Positions 26,111 through 34,214 of a DNA stretch of 64,000 bases are shown piece after piece. Position 1 is the first letter of the stretch; the number at the start of each line of letters is the position of its first letter. The DNA is from Rhizobiaceae bacterium (lineage in GTDB: Bacteria > Pseudomonadota > Alphaproteobacteria > Rhizobiales > Rhizobiaceae). Both the position numbers and the translations under genes were made by a program. The DNA lies in the NCBI GenBank assembly GCA_028281105.1, contig JANQKQ010000051.1, forward strand, positions 49,027 through 113,026, read 5' to 3'. The notes below the pieces were generated by a model. It ran no database searches, was not told where the DNA came from, and worked only from the letters and a program-made list of their open reading frames with translations.

Positions 26111-26349
26111 GTTTTGAGCGCTACTTCCGCAAATCGTCAAAAAATCGGCGCTGGGCCCAGACAGGCCCTACGCCGTTTTTCTCCATACCAGCCGCACACG
26201 CGCGCGACCACCACACCGGCATGCTGAACACAGGATTGTGCAGCGCGCGACCGCGGGTGCGATCTTGAACGACTTTCGCCGCCGGCCTATCTTCGCTGCA
26301 AGACCCGTGCCAACATGGCACGCTACGATGATCGTTCTGGGAACCGGCC

Positions 26350-26697
26350 ATGAATGCTGAAGCCTTCGACAAACGCGAAGTCGCGGTCACCGATGCGGCG
26401 TTCGCTCGGGTGGCAAAGGTGCTGGCCGGCGAGGCCGACGCCAAGGCATTGCGCATCTCGGTGGAAGGCGGCGGCTGCTCCGGTTTCTCGTACAAGTTTG
26501 AGCTGGTCGACGGGCCGGGCGACGACGACACGGTGATCGAACGCGACGGCGCGGTGATCGTGATCGATTCCATCTCGAAGATGTATATGGGCGGATCGGT
26601 CGTCGACTTTGTCGACAACCTGATGGGCCAGAGCTTCCAGATCAACAACCCCAACGCGGTCGCCAGCTGCGGCTGCGGCACCAGCTTCTCGATCTAG
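26350..26697 (+). CDS. erpA: iron-sulfur cluster insertion protein ErpA
   Basis: A-type carrier that delivers iron-sulfur clusters to apoproteins, for example in respiration and isoprenoid synthesis. It has 115 residues. Cluster ligands C43 (GGGCSGFSY), C107 and C109 (SCGCG) are present. The segment DSISKMYMGGSVVDFVDNLM is typical. It would serve iron-sulfur proteins such as those of complex I nearby, but no co-regulation is visible. It is monocistronic. Confidence 0.93.
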   Translation: MNAEAFDKREVAVTDAAFARVAKVLAGEADAKALRISVEGGGCSGFSYKFELVDGPGDDDTVIERDGAVIVIDSISKMYMGGSVVDFVDNLMGQSFQINNPNAVASCGCGTSFSI

Positions 26698-26712
26698 CGC
26701 CCAATTCTCCTT

Positions 26713-26740
26713 CGCCGGCCCTCCTCCCGCCTAGTCGGCG
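26713..26740 (+). ncRNA. candidate stem-loop with an anti-Shine-Dalgarno-like loop in the erpA 3-prime region
   Basis: The stem CGCCG / CGGCG encloses an 18-base loop containing CCTCCTCCC (26720-26728), 15 bases after the erpA stop. Loops with this motif occur in several alphaproteobacterial small RNAs. Only one such hairpin is seen here, and no promoter was found, so it may simply be part of the 3-prime untranslated region. Confidence 0.3.
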
Positions 26741-27021
26741 GCGCCCTTTCGTTGTGAATGCGATTCCAAGCCGATGCTTGTCGCCCGATTTGGGACAGGC
26801 AGTGAAGTTCATGCCGGCTTGTGCCCTCTCAACCCGCGCTGCGCTGCCGCCAGCTAGGCTGTGGAAAACTGCCCGATCTTCGGTCGCCCGTCGCCCGCTC
26901 TGGTTGCCGGATTCGGCGAGGACAATCGGGGCTCGCAACATCATCGGCAAATCGGCGAACGCCACAGGTGCGCGCCCCGACATCGAAGCGACCGATTTTC
27001 GGCAGAAAAACCAACCCTCTA
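26741..27021. other. intergenic region without a convincing gene
   Basis: About 280 bases between the erpA 3-prime hairpin and the terminator of the permease gene. Both strands hold open frames, but the products are Arg/Ser-rich or lack ribosome-binding sites. No tRNA, repeat or clear promoter was seen. Confidence 0.5.
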
Positions 27022-27054
27022 CAAAAAAATAAGGCCCGGCTTTCGCCGGGCCTT
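27022..27054 (-). terminator. intrinsic terminator of the NCS2 permease gene
   Basis: The perfect 10-base stem AAGGCCCGGC / GCCGGGCCTT has a TTTC loop. On the minus strand it is followed by ATTTTTTT. It lies 33 bases past the permease stop. Confidence 0.92.
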
Positions 27055-27087
27055 GCTGACGTCGCATGAATTCCGCCCCAGCGACGC

Positions 27088-28440
27088 TCAGTCCAGTTCT
27101 TCTGGAATAACCAGATTGAGGATGATAGCAATAGCCGCGGCCGGCAACAAGCCGGACGTCAACAGGATTTTTCCTGTATCGCCCATATGTTGCAGTGCGT
27201 CAGGAACGAGCTGCAGACCCAGGCCGACCGACAGCGACACGGCGAAAATCACCATATTGCGGCGATTCCATTTCACGTCCGACAGCATGTTGATGCCGGC
27301 GGAAGCAACCATGCCGAACATGACGATGACGCCGCCGCCAAGCACCTCGATCGGAATGGTCGAGATGATCGCTCCCACCTTCGGGATCAGACCGCACAGG
27401 ATGAGGAAGATCGCACCGATGGTCACCACATGGCGGCTCATCACGCCGGTCATCGAGATCAGGCCGACATTCTGGCTGAATGAGGTGTTCGGCAGGCTGC
27501 CGAAGATACCGGCGATGGCCGTACCCAGGCCGTCCGCATAGGTGGCGCCCGCAATCTCGCGGTCGGTAGCCTCGCGTCCCGCGCCACCCTTGGTGATGCC
27601 GGACGTATCGCCAACCGTCTCGATCGCCGAGATGAAGGCCATGAAGCACATGCCGATGATGATGGTCCAGTTGAGCTCGAAACCCCACTTGAACGGGACC
27701 GGCACGTTGAACCAGCCGGCGTTGCCCACATTGCCGAAGCTGACCATGCCCATCGCCCAGGCAACGATATAGCCGACGATCAGTCCCAGCAGCACGGCGG
27801 CAACCGACCAGAAGCCCTTGGTATAGAACTTGATGGCGAGGGTGACGATGACCACCACCAGCGCCACGAACCAGTTCTGCAGGCTGCCGAACTCCGGAGT
27901 ACCCTGGGCCGGCACGCCACCGGCGGCGTATTGAATGCCCACCCGGATGAGCGCCAGGCCGATCATCAAAACGATGAGCCCTGTCACCAACGGGGGCAGC
28001 GCGAAACGAATCCGCCCAATGAAGAAGCCGAGGCAGAAGTGAAAGACACCACCCACGACCACACCGGTCATCAGGCCGGCCATACCGGCGATCCCCGCGC
28101 CCGCAACCGCCGGGATCATCACCGGCAGATAGGCAAAGGAAGTGCCCTGGACCACCGGCAGGCGCGCGCCTACCGGCCCCATGCCGACGGTTTGGATCAA
28201 CGTGGCAATCCCGGCGAACAGGATCGCCATCTGGATCATGTAGATCAGATTGGGAAAGTCCGGTGAATTCGAGCCGAAGCCGAAGCCGGCAGCCCCGGCA
28301 ACGATGATGGCCGGCGTGACGTTCGAGATAAACATGGCCAGCACATGCTGGATGCCGAGTGGCACAGCCTGGGCCATCGGCGGTGTATAGTCGGGATCCC
28401 TCAACTGCTCGAGCGTGCCGAGCGCCGCGTTGTCCGCCAT
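27088..28440 (-). CDS. NCS2-family purine/pyrimidine permease
   Basis: A 450-residue inner-membrane symporter with 14 expected helices, normal for NCS2. The TM1 region IQHVLAMFISNVTPAIIVAG and the substrate-site segment AFISAIETVGDTSGITKG are visible. GSLPNTSFSQNVGLISMTGV is the TM10 signature. The Glu in AIETVGD supports uracil- or xanthine-type substrates, which cannot be separated here. The start at 28440 is preferred because GGAGGG lies 5 to 10 bases upstream. It is monocistronic with its own terminator. Confidence 0.93.
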   Translation of the reverse strand: MADNAALGTLEQLRDPDYTPPMAQAVPLGIQHVLAMFISNVTPAIIVAGAAGFGFGSNSPDFPNLIYMIQMAILFAGIATLIQTVGMGPVGARLPVVQGTSFAYLPVMIPAVAGAGIAGMAGLMTGVVVGGVFHFCLGFFIGRIRFALPPLVTGLIVLMIGLALIRVGIQYAAGGVPAQGTPEFGSLQNWFVALVVVIVTLAIKFYTKGFWSVAAVLLGLIVGYIVAWAMGMVSFGNVGNAGWFNVPVPFKWGFELNWTIIIGMCFMAFISAIETVGDTSGITKGGAGREATDREIAGATYADGLGTAIAGIFGSLPNTSFSQNVGLISMTGVMSRHVVTIGAIFLILCGLIPKVGAIISTIPIEVLGGGVIVMFGMVASAGINMLSDVKWNRRNMVIFAVSLSVGLGLQLVPDALQHMGDTGKILLTSGLLPAAAIAIILNLVIPEELD

Positions 28441-28677
28441 TTTTCCCTCCATGAGAAGTTGTTCCGAGAAGGGGCGCGGACGCCAAACAAGTCCCCCAAG
28501 TCCGGCTCGCCCCTTACAAACCGTCGGAGTTTAGTCGGATTTCAGCACGGATAAAACCGATTTCCATGTCTATGCACGAATATCGCAAAGACACGAAAAT
28601 GGCGCTTTTTGCCGCCGCGAAGCGTGATTTGCCGGCATATTGCGCTTATTGTGGCCCAAATCGAGGAGCCCGGCCCA

Positions 28678-29469
28678 ATGAAAATCGCCACATGGAACAT
28701 CAACGGCATCAAGGCGCGCCACGACAATGTGGTCGATTGGCTCAAACAAGCCGAGCCCGACATCGCATGCCTGCAGGAGATCAAATCGGTCGACGAGGCG
28801 TTCCCGGGAGCGGAGTTCGAAGCCCTTGGCTACAACGTCGCCACTCATGGCCAGAAGGGATTCAACGGCGTCGCGATCCTCTCAAAACTGCCGTTCGACG
28901 AGGTCAATCGTGGTCTTCCCACTGGCGAGGGTGAAGAGCCGGACGAGCAGGCCCGCTTCATCGAAGGTGTGTTCAGCGTGAACAATCGGGCTCTGCGGGT
29001 GGTCTCGCTGTACCTGCCCAACGGCAACCCGGTGGATTCGGACAAGTTCCCCTATAAGCTGGCCTGGATGGCGCGGCTGGAGGCATGGACCCGTCAGCGG
29101 TTGGAGCTAGAGGAGGCGCTGGTGCTCGCCGGCGACTATAACGTCATCCCGATGCCCGAAGACTGCCACGACCCGAAGGCCTGGGAAGGCGATGCGCTCT
29201 ACCGCGCCGAAAGCCGCACCGCGTTCCGCCGGCTGGCCAATCTGGGGCTGACCGAGGCCGTCCGATCGGTTAATTCCGCTCACGGCCTGTATACCTTCTG
29301 GGATTTCCAGGGCGGCGCGTGGCAGAAGAACCACGGCATCCGCATCGATCATCTGCTGCTGTCGCCGGAGGCGGCCAACCTTTTGGGCGGCGCAGGCATC
29401 GACAAGCACACCCGCGAGTGGGAGCGCCCATCCGATCACGTCCCGGTATGGGTCGATCTGGCTGCGTGA
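28678..29469 (+). CDS. xthA: exodeoxyribonuclease III
   Basis: AP endonuclease and 3-prime exonuclease of base-excision repair. It has 263 residues. Active-site segments are MKIATWNINGIKAR, LQEIK (Glu34), LAGDYNVIP (Asp and Asn) and the final SDHVPVWVDL (Asp-His). The ATG at 28678 has GAGGAG 9 bases upstream and gives the exact family start. It is monocistronic, divergent from the permease. Confidence 0.95.
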   Translation: MKIATWNINGIKARHDNVVDWLKQAEPDIACLQEIKSVDEAFPGAEFEALGYNVATHGQKGFNGVAILSKLPFDEVNRGLPTGEGEEPDEQARFIEGVFSVNNRALRVVSLYLPNGNPVDSDKFPYKLAWMARLEAWTRQRLELEEALVLAGDYNVIPMPEDCHDPKAWEGDALYRAESRTAFRRLANLGLTEAVRSVNSAHGLYTFWDFQGGAWQKNHGIRIDHLLLSPEAANLLGGAGIDKHTREWERPSDHVPVWVDLAA

Positions 29470-29499
29470 GGCCACGCAACAAAGGTGGCAGACGCAATT

Positions 29500-29559
29500 T
29501 GATCACACTGGTGTGACTTGTTTTGCGCATCGATGCCGCGCTATCTGTGCGTGTGATCA
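29500..29559 (+). promoter_or_regulatory. promoter and bracketing inverted repeats of the zinc-type operon
   Basis: TGATCACAC at 29500-29508 is repeated inverted as GTGTGATCA at 29551-29559. A third half-site, GTGTGA, is at 29511-29516, forming TCACAC-TG-GTGTGA with the first. Between them, CTTGTT (29517-29522) and CTATCT (29541-29546) form an 18-base-spaced promoter. The layout suits a repressor binding on both sides of the promoter. The regulator is unknown. Confidence 0.5.
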
Positions 29560-29583
29560 TCCTCCCCTTGTGAAGGCTCGGTC

Positions 29584-30243
29584 ATGATCCGTTCCACCCT
29601 TCTCGTCCTCACCTTCGTCGCCGCGATGGCTGCCTCGGCAATCGCCGGCGCACCACGCCAGATCACCTGGGACAGTCTGGTGCCGCCCGCTCCGCCGTTG
29701 GAAAATCCCTTCGACGAGCTGACCGGCGAGCAGCGCTACGACATGGCGATTTTGATGTATCTGCGCGATCTGCAGGACGCCGCCCCGGCTTCCGCCGCCC
29801 AGCAGGTGGGCGAGATTCGCGAGCTCGCCAGCAAGCTGAGTTCCGAGGGCGTCGAGGTGGAGAACCTGCTCAAGCGCCAGTTCGCGTTCGAAGAGGAGAT
29901 CATGCGGCGCGGCGAGTTGTTCGTGGACGAGTTGCAGGGCAAAACCGTGCGCCTTGCCGGCTACGCCCTGCCGCTGGAATACTCCGACATCGGGGTGACC
30001 GAGTTCCTGCTGGTGCCCTACATAGGCGCGTGCATCCATGTGCCGCCGCCGCCAGCCAACCAGATCGTGTTCGTTCGCCTGAACCAGACGTTCGGCGCCG
30101 AAGACCTCTACACACCGGTCTGGGTTACCGGCCGCATAAACGTTGAACGGCAGGAAATGGACCTGTCGCTGGTCGACGGCGAAGCGGGCGTCGCGGTCGG
30201 CTACACGCTGGATGACGTGCGGGTCGAACTTTACTACGAATAA
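29584..30243 (+). CDS. DUF3299 domain exported protein
   Basis: A 219-residue protein with a signal peptide (MIRSTLLVLTFVAAMAASAI, cleavage near AGA at 23). The C-terminal DUF3299 domain is recognised from RLAGYALPLEYSDIGVTEFL, LVPYIGACIHVPPPPANQIV and VWVTGRINVERQ. Its conserved Cys-x-His in ACIHVPPPP may bind metal. DUF3299 proteins often accompany DUF2796 and ABC genes in zinc-regulated clusters. It is the first gene of the operon and follows the bracketed promoter. Confidence 0.8.
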   Translation: MIRSTLLVLTFVAAMAASAIAGAPRQITWDSLVPPAPPLENPFDELTGEQRYDMAILMYLRDLQDAAPASAAQQVGEIRELASKLSSEGVEVENLLKRQFAFEEEIMRRGELFVDELQGKTVRLAGYALPLEYSDIGVTEFLLVPYIGACIHVPPPPANQIVFVRLNQTFGAEDLYTPVWVTGRINVERQEMDLSLVDGEAGVAVGYTLDDVRVELYYE

Positions 30244-30364
30244 ATTCTCTCGCTGCAGCCGGCCGCCATGGCCGTGCCACAATCAACTTGAAAGTCGCCG
30301 TTGATGCGGGTCCGTGCCGACCCGCGATTATCTTCTTCAGCAGCCGGTTTTGGGAGACAGTCAC

Positions 30365-30997
30365 ATGAGCCGCAAATTCGCACATCATCTTAATGGCGCG
30401 ACGTCACTGGTGGCCGCCACCTTAATACTGGCAGCCACTTCAACGGCCGGCGCAGAAGGTCAACTGGACGCACATGTGCACGGGGTTGGCCAACTCAACG
30501 TTGCGGTCGAAGGAAATGAGGTGGAGATCGAATTGATCTCGCCCGGCGCGGATATCGTCGGCTTCGAGCATGAGCCGACCTCCGACGCCGACAAGATGGC
30601 GGTGAGCACTGCGGTCGAGACGCTGGAGAATGGTGGCAATTTGTTCACATTCCCTGCCGGGGCAGCCTGCGAGCTGGAGGAAGCGGAAGTTGCGTCCGCA
30701 CAGCTCATCGGCGAGGAGGACGATCACGCCAGCCACGCCCACGAAGCGCATGACGATCACGCCGATGAACACGATCATGGGCACGACGATCACGATGACC
30801 ACGCCGATGAAGGCGGACACGCGGAATTCCACGCCCACTATCACTTCCACTGCGACAATCCGGACGCGCTTACTCACGTGGACGTCAATCTGTTCGAGCA
30901 TTTCGAGCGCGCGGGCGAACTTGAGGTTCAGGCTTTGACGCCGAACGGCCAGCAGGCGGCCGAGTTGACACCGGGTGCAGCCCGCCTGGAGTTCTAG
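30365..30997 (+). CDS. His/Asp-rich DUF2796 (ZrgA-like) periplasmic zinc protein
   Basis: A 210-residue exported protein, with signal peptide up to about AGA (residue 30). The DUF2796 opening is LDAHVHGVGQLNVAVEGNEV. A central metal-binding stretch at about 123 to 155 is almost entirely His, Asp, Glu and Ala, with repeats such as DDHADEHDHGHDDHDDH. A final domain has FHAHYHFHC. Vibrio ZrgA, in the same family, helps zinc uptake. The His-rich loop supports zinc capture in the periplasm. It is followed 36 bases later by the ABC ATPase. Confidence 0.88.
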   Translation: MSRKFAHHLNGATSLVAATLILAATSTAGAEGQLDAHVHGVGQLNVAVEGNEVEIELISPGADIVGFEHEPTSDADKMAVSTAVETLENGGNLFTFPAGAACELEEAEVASAQLIGEEDDHASHAHEAHDDHADEHDHGHDDHDDHADEGGHAEFHAHYHFHCDNPDALTHVDVNLFEHFERAGELEVQALTPNGQQAAELTPGAARLEF

Positions 30998-31033
30998 CCC
31001 GTCGTCGGCGTCCCAAGAAGCGGTCGTCCATTG

Positions 31034-31738
31034 ATGATCGAACTTTCGGATCTTCTTTTCCGCTGGCGAGCGGACGATCCACCGATCCTCGATATCGCCG
31101 GACTGGGTGTGGAACAGGGCGAGCGCCTGTTCGTCAAGGGCCCGAGCGGCAGCGGCAAGACGACCCTGCTCAATCTGCTTGGCGGCGTGGTGACGCCGCA
31201 ACGCGGTTCGGTCTCGCTTCTGGATACCGAGATGTCGACCATGAGCGGCGCGCGGCGCGATGCCTTTCGCGCCGATCATGTCGGCTTCATTTTCCAGATG
31301 TTCAATCTGGTGCCGTACCTGAACCTCGTCGACAATGTCGCCCTGCCCTGCCGGTTCTCAACCGTGCGCCGCGAGCGAGCCATCGAGCGGTCCGGCTCGG
31401 TCGAGGACGAAGCGATACGCCTGATGAGGCAGATGACGCTCGATATCGCAGCGCTCGGCGGCCGTGCGGTCGCGCAGCTTTCCATGGGTCAGCAGCAGCG
31501 CGCCGCGGCCGCGCGATCGCTGATCGGCGCGCCGGAACTCATCATCGCCGACGAGCCCACCTCTTCGCTGGATGCGGAAAGCCGTGGCGCCTTTCTCGAT
31601 CTGTTGTTTGCGGAAGTTGCCGCCGCCGGCGCAACGCTGGTTTTCGTCAGCCACGACGCCAGCCTTGAAGCTGCGTTCGACCGGGTGGTTGCGCTAAGCG
31701 ACATCAACCGCGCCGATGCACAGATCGGGGCGGACTGA
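31034..31738 (+). CDS. ABC transporter ATPase (MacB/LolD-like, zinc-type operon)
   Basis: A 234-residue ATPase. Walker A is GPSGSGKTTLLN near residue 37. The Q-loop segment is FIFQMFNLVPYLN, the signature is LSMGQQQRAAAARSL, and Walker B is LIIADEPTSSLD. The final H-loop is VFVSHD. The signature has Met in place of the usual Gly-Gly start (LSMGQ), seen in some members. It works with the FtsX-like permease, whose ATG overlaps this stop by one base. The ATG at 31034 is chosen over an upstream TTG. Confidence 0.9.
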   Translation: MIELSDLLFRWRADDPPILDIAGLGVEQGERLFVKGPSGSGKTTLLNLLGGVVTPQRGSVSLLDTEMSTMSGARRDAFRADHVGFIFQMFNLVPYLNLVDNVALPCRFSTVRRERAIERSGSVEDEAIRLMRQMTLDIAALGGRAVAQLSMGQQQRAAAARSLIGAPELIIADEPTSSLDAESRGAFLDLLFAEVAAAGATLVFVSHDASLEAAFDRVVALSDINRADAQIGAD

Positions 31739-32997
31739 TGGCTATCCTGTCCTTGTCGGCCAAAAGCCTCCTCAACCGGCGAGCGACGGCGGCGCTGACG
31801 ATTTTCACCATCGCGATCTCGGTCGCCCTGGTGCTCGGCGTGGAGAAGGTACGCACCGAGGCGAAGGCCAGCTTCGCCAACACCATCTCCGGCACCGATT
31901 TGATCGTCGGCGCGCGTAGCGGCTCAACCCAGTTGTTGCTCTATTCGGTGTTCCGCATCGGCAACGCCACGAACAACGTCTCGTGGAGAAGCTACCAAAA
32001 GATCGCCGACCACCCTGAAGTCGCCTGGACCATCCCCATGTCGCTGGGCGACTCTCACCGCGGGTTCCGGGTGCTCGGCACCACCCAAGCCTACTTCGAG
32101 CACTATCGGTTCGGCGGCAAGCGGCAGCTGGCTCTCGAGCAGGGTGAGCGGTTCGATGATTTGTTCGATGCCGTGCTGGGCGCGGATGTCGCGCGCACCT
32201 TAGGTTATCAGCTCGACGACCCGATTGTCGTCGCCCACGGCCTGGGCCGCGAAGGGTTCTCGCAGCACGACGACAAGCCGTTCCGCGTTGCCGGCATCCT
32301 GGCAAAGACCGGAACGCCGGTCGATCGCACCGTTCATGTGAGTCTCGAGGCCATCGAAGCGATCCACATCGACTGGCGCAGCGGCTCGAAGGTGCCGGGC
32401 CTTACCGTAAGCGCCGACGAAGTCCGTGAAATGGAACTGCGCCCCACCCAGATCACAGCATTCCTGGTCGGGCTGAACTCGCGCCTGGGCGCGTTCCGGG
32501 TCCAGCGCTTCGTCAACGAATATCGCGGCGAACCGCTACTTGCGATTCTGCCCGGCGTGGCGCTGGCGGAATTGTGGGCGCTGATGGGAACGGCGGAAAC
32601 CGCGCTGGCGGCCATCTCGATCTGCGTGGTCGCCGCCGGCCTGCTTGGCATGGCGACAATGCTCCTGGCGGGCTTGAGCGAACGACGCCGCGAGATGGCG
32701 ATCCTGCGCTCGGTCGGCGCGCGCCCGGCGCACGTTGCCGGCATGCTCGTGGCCGAGTCTGTGTTCCTGACGGCGGCCGGAATCGTGGTCGGCGTGATAT
32801 TGGCTTATGGCGCTCTTCTCATCGCCCAACCCATCGTCGATGCGCGCTTCGGCCTGTTCCTGTCGATCAGCGCACCAAGCAGCCGCGATCTGACGGTGTT
32901 GGCGGCAATCCTGGTCGCGGGAGCCATCGCCGGGCTGATCCCGGCGATTCAAGCCTATCGCCGTTCACTGGCGGACGGTCTGGTGGTGCGCAATTAG
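31738..32997 (+). CDS. FtsX-like ABC permease of the zinc-type operon
   Basis: A 419-residue permease of the MacB/FtsX class. It has one N-terminal helix (about 13 to 35), a large periplasmic MacB-PCD-like domain and three C-terminal helices. The FtsX region includes AILRSVGARPAHVAGMLVAE and the closing segment IPAIQAYRRSLADGLVVRN. Such permeases often move no solute but drive conformational work in the periplasm. With the DUF2796 protein it may release or deliver zinc. It is translationally coupled to the ATPase. Confidence 0.88.
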   Translation: MAILSLSAKSLLNRRATAALTIFTIAISVALVLGVEKVRTEAKASFANTISGTDLIVGARSGSTQLLLYSVFRIGNATNNVSWRSYQKIADHPEVAWTIPMSLGDSHRGFRVLGTTQAYFEHYRFGGKRQLALEQGERFDDLFDAVLGADVARTLGYQLDDPIVVAHGLGREGFSQHDDKPFRVAGILAKTGTPVDRTVHVSLEAIEAIHIDWRSGSKVPGLTVSADEVREMELRPTQITAFLVGLNSRLGAFRVQRFVNEYRGEPLLAILPGVALAELWALMGTAETALAAISICVVAAGLLGMATMLLAGLSERRREMAILRSVGARPAHVAGMLVAESVFLTAAGIVVGVILAYGALLIAQPIVDARFGLFLSISAPSSRDLTVLAAILVAGAIAGLIPAIQAYRRSLADGLVVRN

Positions 32998-33051
32998 CGA
33001 ACGCCCTGCCCTGATTTGACACATTCGCCCGATTCGCGGTTCAATGGCCCT

Positions 33052-33360
33052 ATGCGCAGTTTGTGCCTGCAAGCGGCTTTCATCGCCGCATTGATGGCCC
33101 CCACACTGGCTTTCGCCGGGTCGGATTGTACGTGCCGTTACGATGGCGGTGAGATTGCGGAGGGCCAGTTCGCCTGCCTGAAAACGCCGGGCGGGATGGT
33201 GATGGCGCGTTGCGAACGGTTTCTCAACAACACCAGTTGGCGGATCACCAACAACCCCTGCCCAACCGCGCATTTAAGCTCGCGCACCGGGCAGATGTGC
33301 GCGCGAGGGTCCATGGACCCGCATCGCAGCATGTGCGTGCCCGCCGCGCTCAACGGCTGA
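33052..33360 (+). CDS. Cys-rich exported protein at the end of the zinc-type operon
   Basis: A 102-residue protein with a signal peptide (MRSLCLQAAFIAALMAPTLA, cleavage near AFA-G). The mature part of about 80 residues has seven cysteines (DCTCRYDG, FACLK, ARCERF, NNPCPTA, QMCARG, SMCVP), so several disulfides or a metal site are likely. Not recognised. It starts 54 bases after the permease stop on the same strand and is probably part of the operon. Confidence 0.65.
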   Translation: MRSLCLQAAFIAALMAPTLAFAGSDCTCRYDGGEIAEGQFACLKTPGGMVMARCERFLNNTSWRITNNPCPTAHLSSRTGQMCARGSMDPHRSMCVPAALNG

Positions 33361-33389
33361 GCGGCTTCAAGCCCACTGCAAAGACAAGA

Positions 33390-34214
33390 TCAATTGGCGG
33401 AAAGTTGCGCCGCGGCGGCCGCTCGCTGCTCTTCGCTGGCGAGTGCGAAAGCCCCTTCGTGCAGCAACGAGATCCACTCCTGGTCGACCGGCTCGGCCCG
33501 ATCGCGCGCCTGGCTCATCATCACCAGGCCGCCCACCGGGTCCGCGGAAATATGCTCGCCTTCGAACATCAGATGGCCCAGCAGTGCGATGGCGCCCACA
33601 TGACCCTTACGGCTGGCCAGCCGCAGCATGCGGGCGGCCAGTCGCGGATCATGCATGCCGCCGGCAGGTTCCAGGCTCATACGCGCGAGCTGGAACTGGG
33701 CGTCGGGATTGCGGAACACCATGGCCGCCGTGGTGTACATGATGCGCGCCTGATACCGGTCCGGACGCAGACCGCCCTCGGGAATGCCCAGCCGATAGTA
33801 GTCGCCCAGCGCCACCATCGCATCGGCGGCGAACTGGCCGTCCGGCGAGCCGGGACGCACCTGGTCGTAGCGGTCGGCGATGCCCTTGAAGATGTTGAAC
33901 GCCTGCAGCGGATCGCGCTCGACGCCGTCGCCGGTCTGATACATGCGGCCGAGTTTCCACTGCGCGCCGGGATTGCCCTGGTCCGCCGCGTATTTGAGCA
34001 CGCTGACCGCTTCGGCTTCCTGGCCTTTCTTACGGGCATCGAAATAGAACTGGAAAACCCGTTTCGAGGACACGTTGCCCTCGAACACCTTCTCGGGATC
34101 GAACGCCTGGGCCGGGTGAACCGCAAACAGCGTCAAGACGAGCGCCGCCGGTCCGGCAAGCCGGATCAAACCGCGCGTCACGGTCTTTTCTTCACGCAAC
34201 TCAGATATCTGCAT
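33390..34214 (-). CDS. exoR: ExoR-like Sel1-repeat periplasmic regulator
   Basis: A 274-residue protein like rhizobial ExoR. ExoR inhibits the ChvG-ChvI sensor pair in the periplasm and so controls exopolysaccharide and motility. There is a signal peptide (up to VHPAQA, about residue 37). [20 protein letters not shown] follows, as in ExoR. Then come Sel1 repeats such as [32 protein letters not shown] and [16 protein letters not shown]. The start at 34214 overlaps the ilvD stop by 14 bases. A GTG 11 codons later is also possible. The exopolysaccharide cluster begins about 4 kb away. Confidence 0.82.
   Translation of the reverse strand: MQISELREEKTVTRGLIRLAGPAALVLTLFAVHPAQAFDPEKVFEGNVSSKRVFQFYFDARKKGQEAEAVSVLKYAADQGNPGAQWKLGRMYQTGDGVERDPLQAFNIFKGIADRYDQVRPGSPDGQFAADAMVALGDYYRLGIPEGGLRPDRYQARIMYTTAAMVFRNPDAQFQLARMSLEPAGGMHDPRLAARMLRLASRKGHVGAIALLGHLMFEGEHISADPVGGLVMMSQARDRAEPVDQEWISLLHEGAFALASEEQRAAAAAQLSAN

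Noticed and set aside
26754..27032. Open frames on both strands between erpA and the permease gene
   Set aside because: No ribosome-binding site, no recognised motif, and the plus-strand frame runs into the permease terminator.
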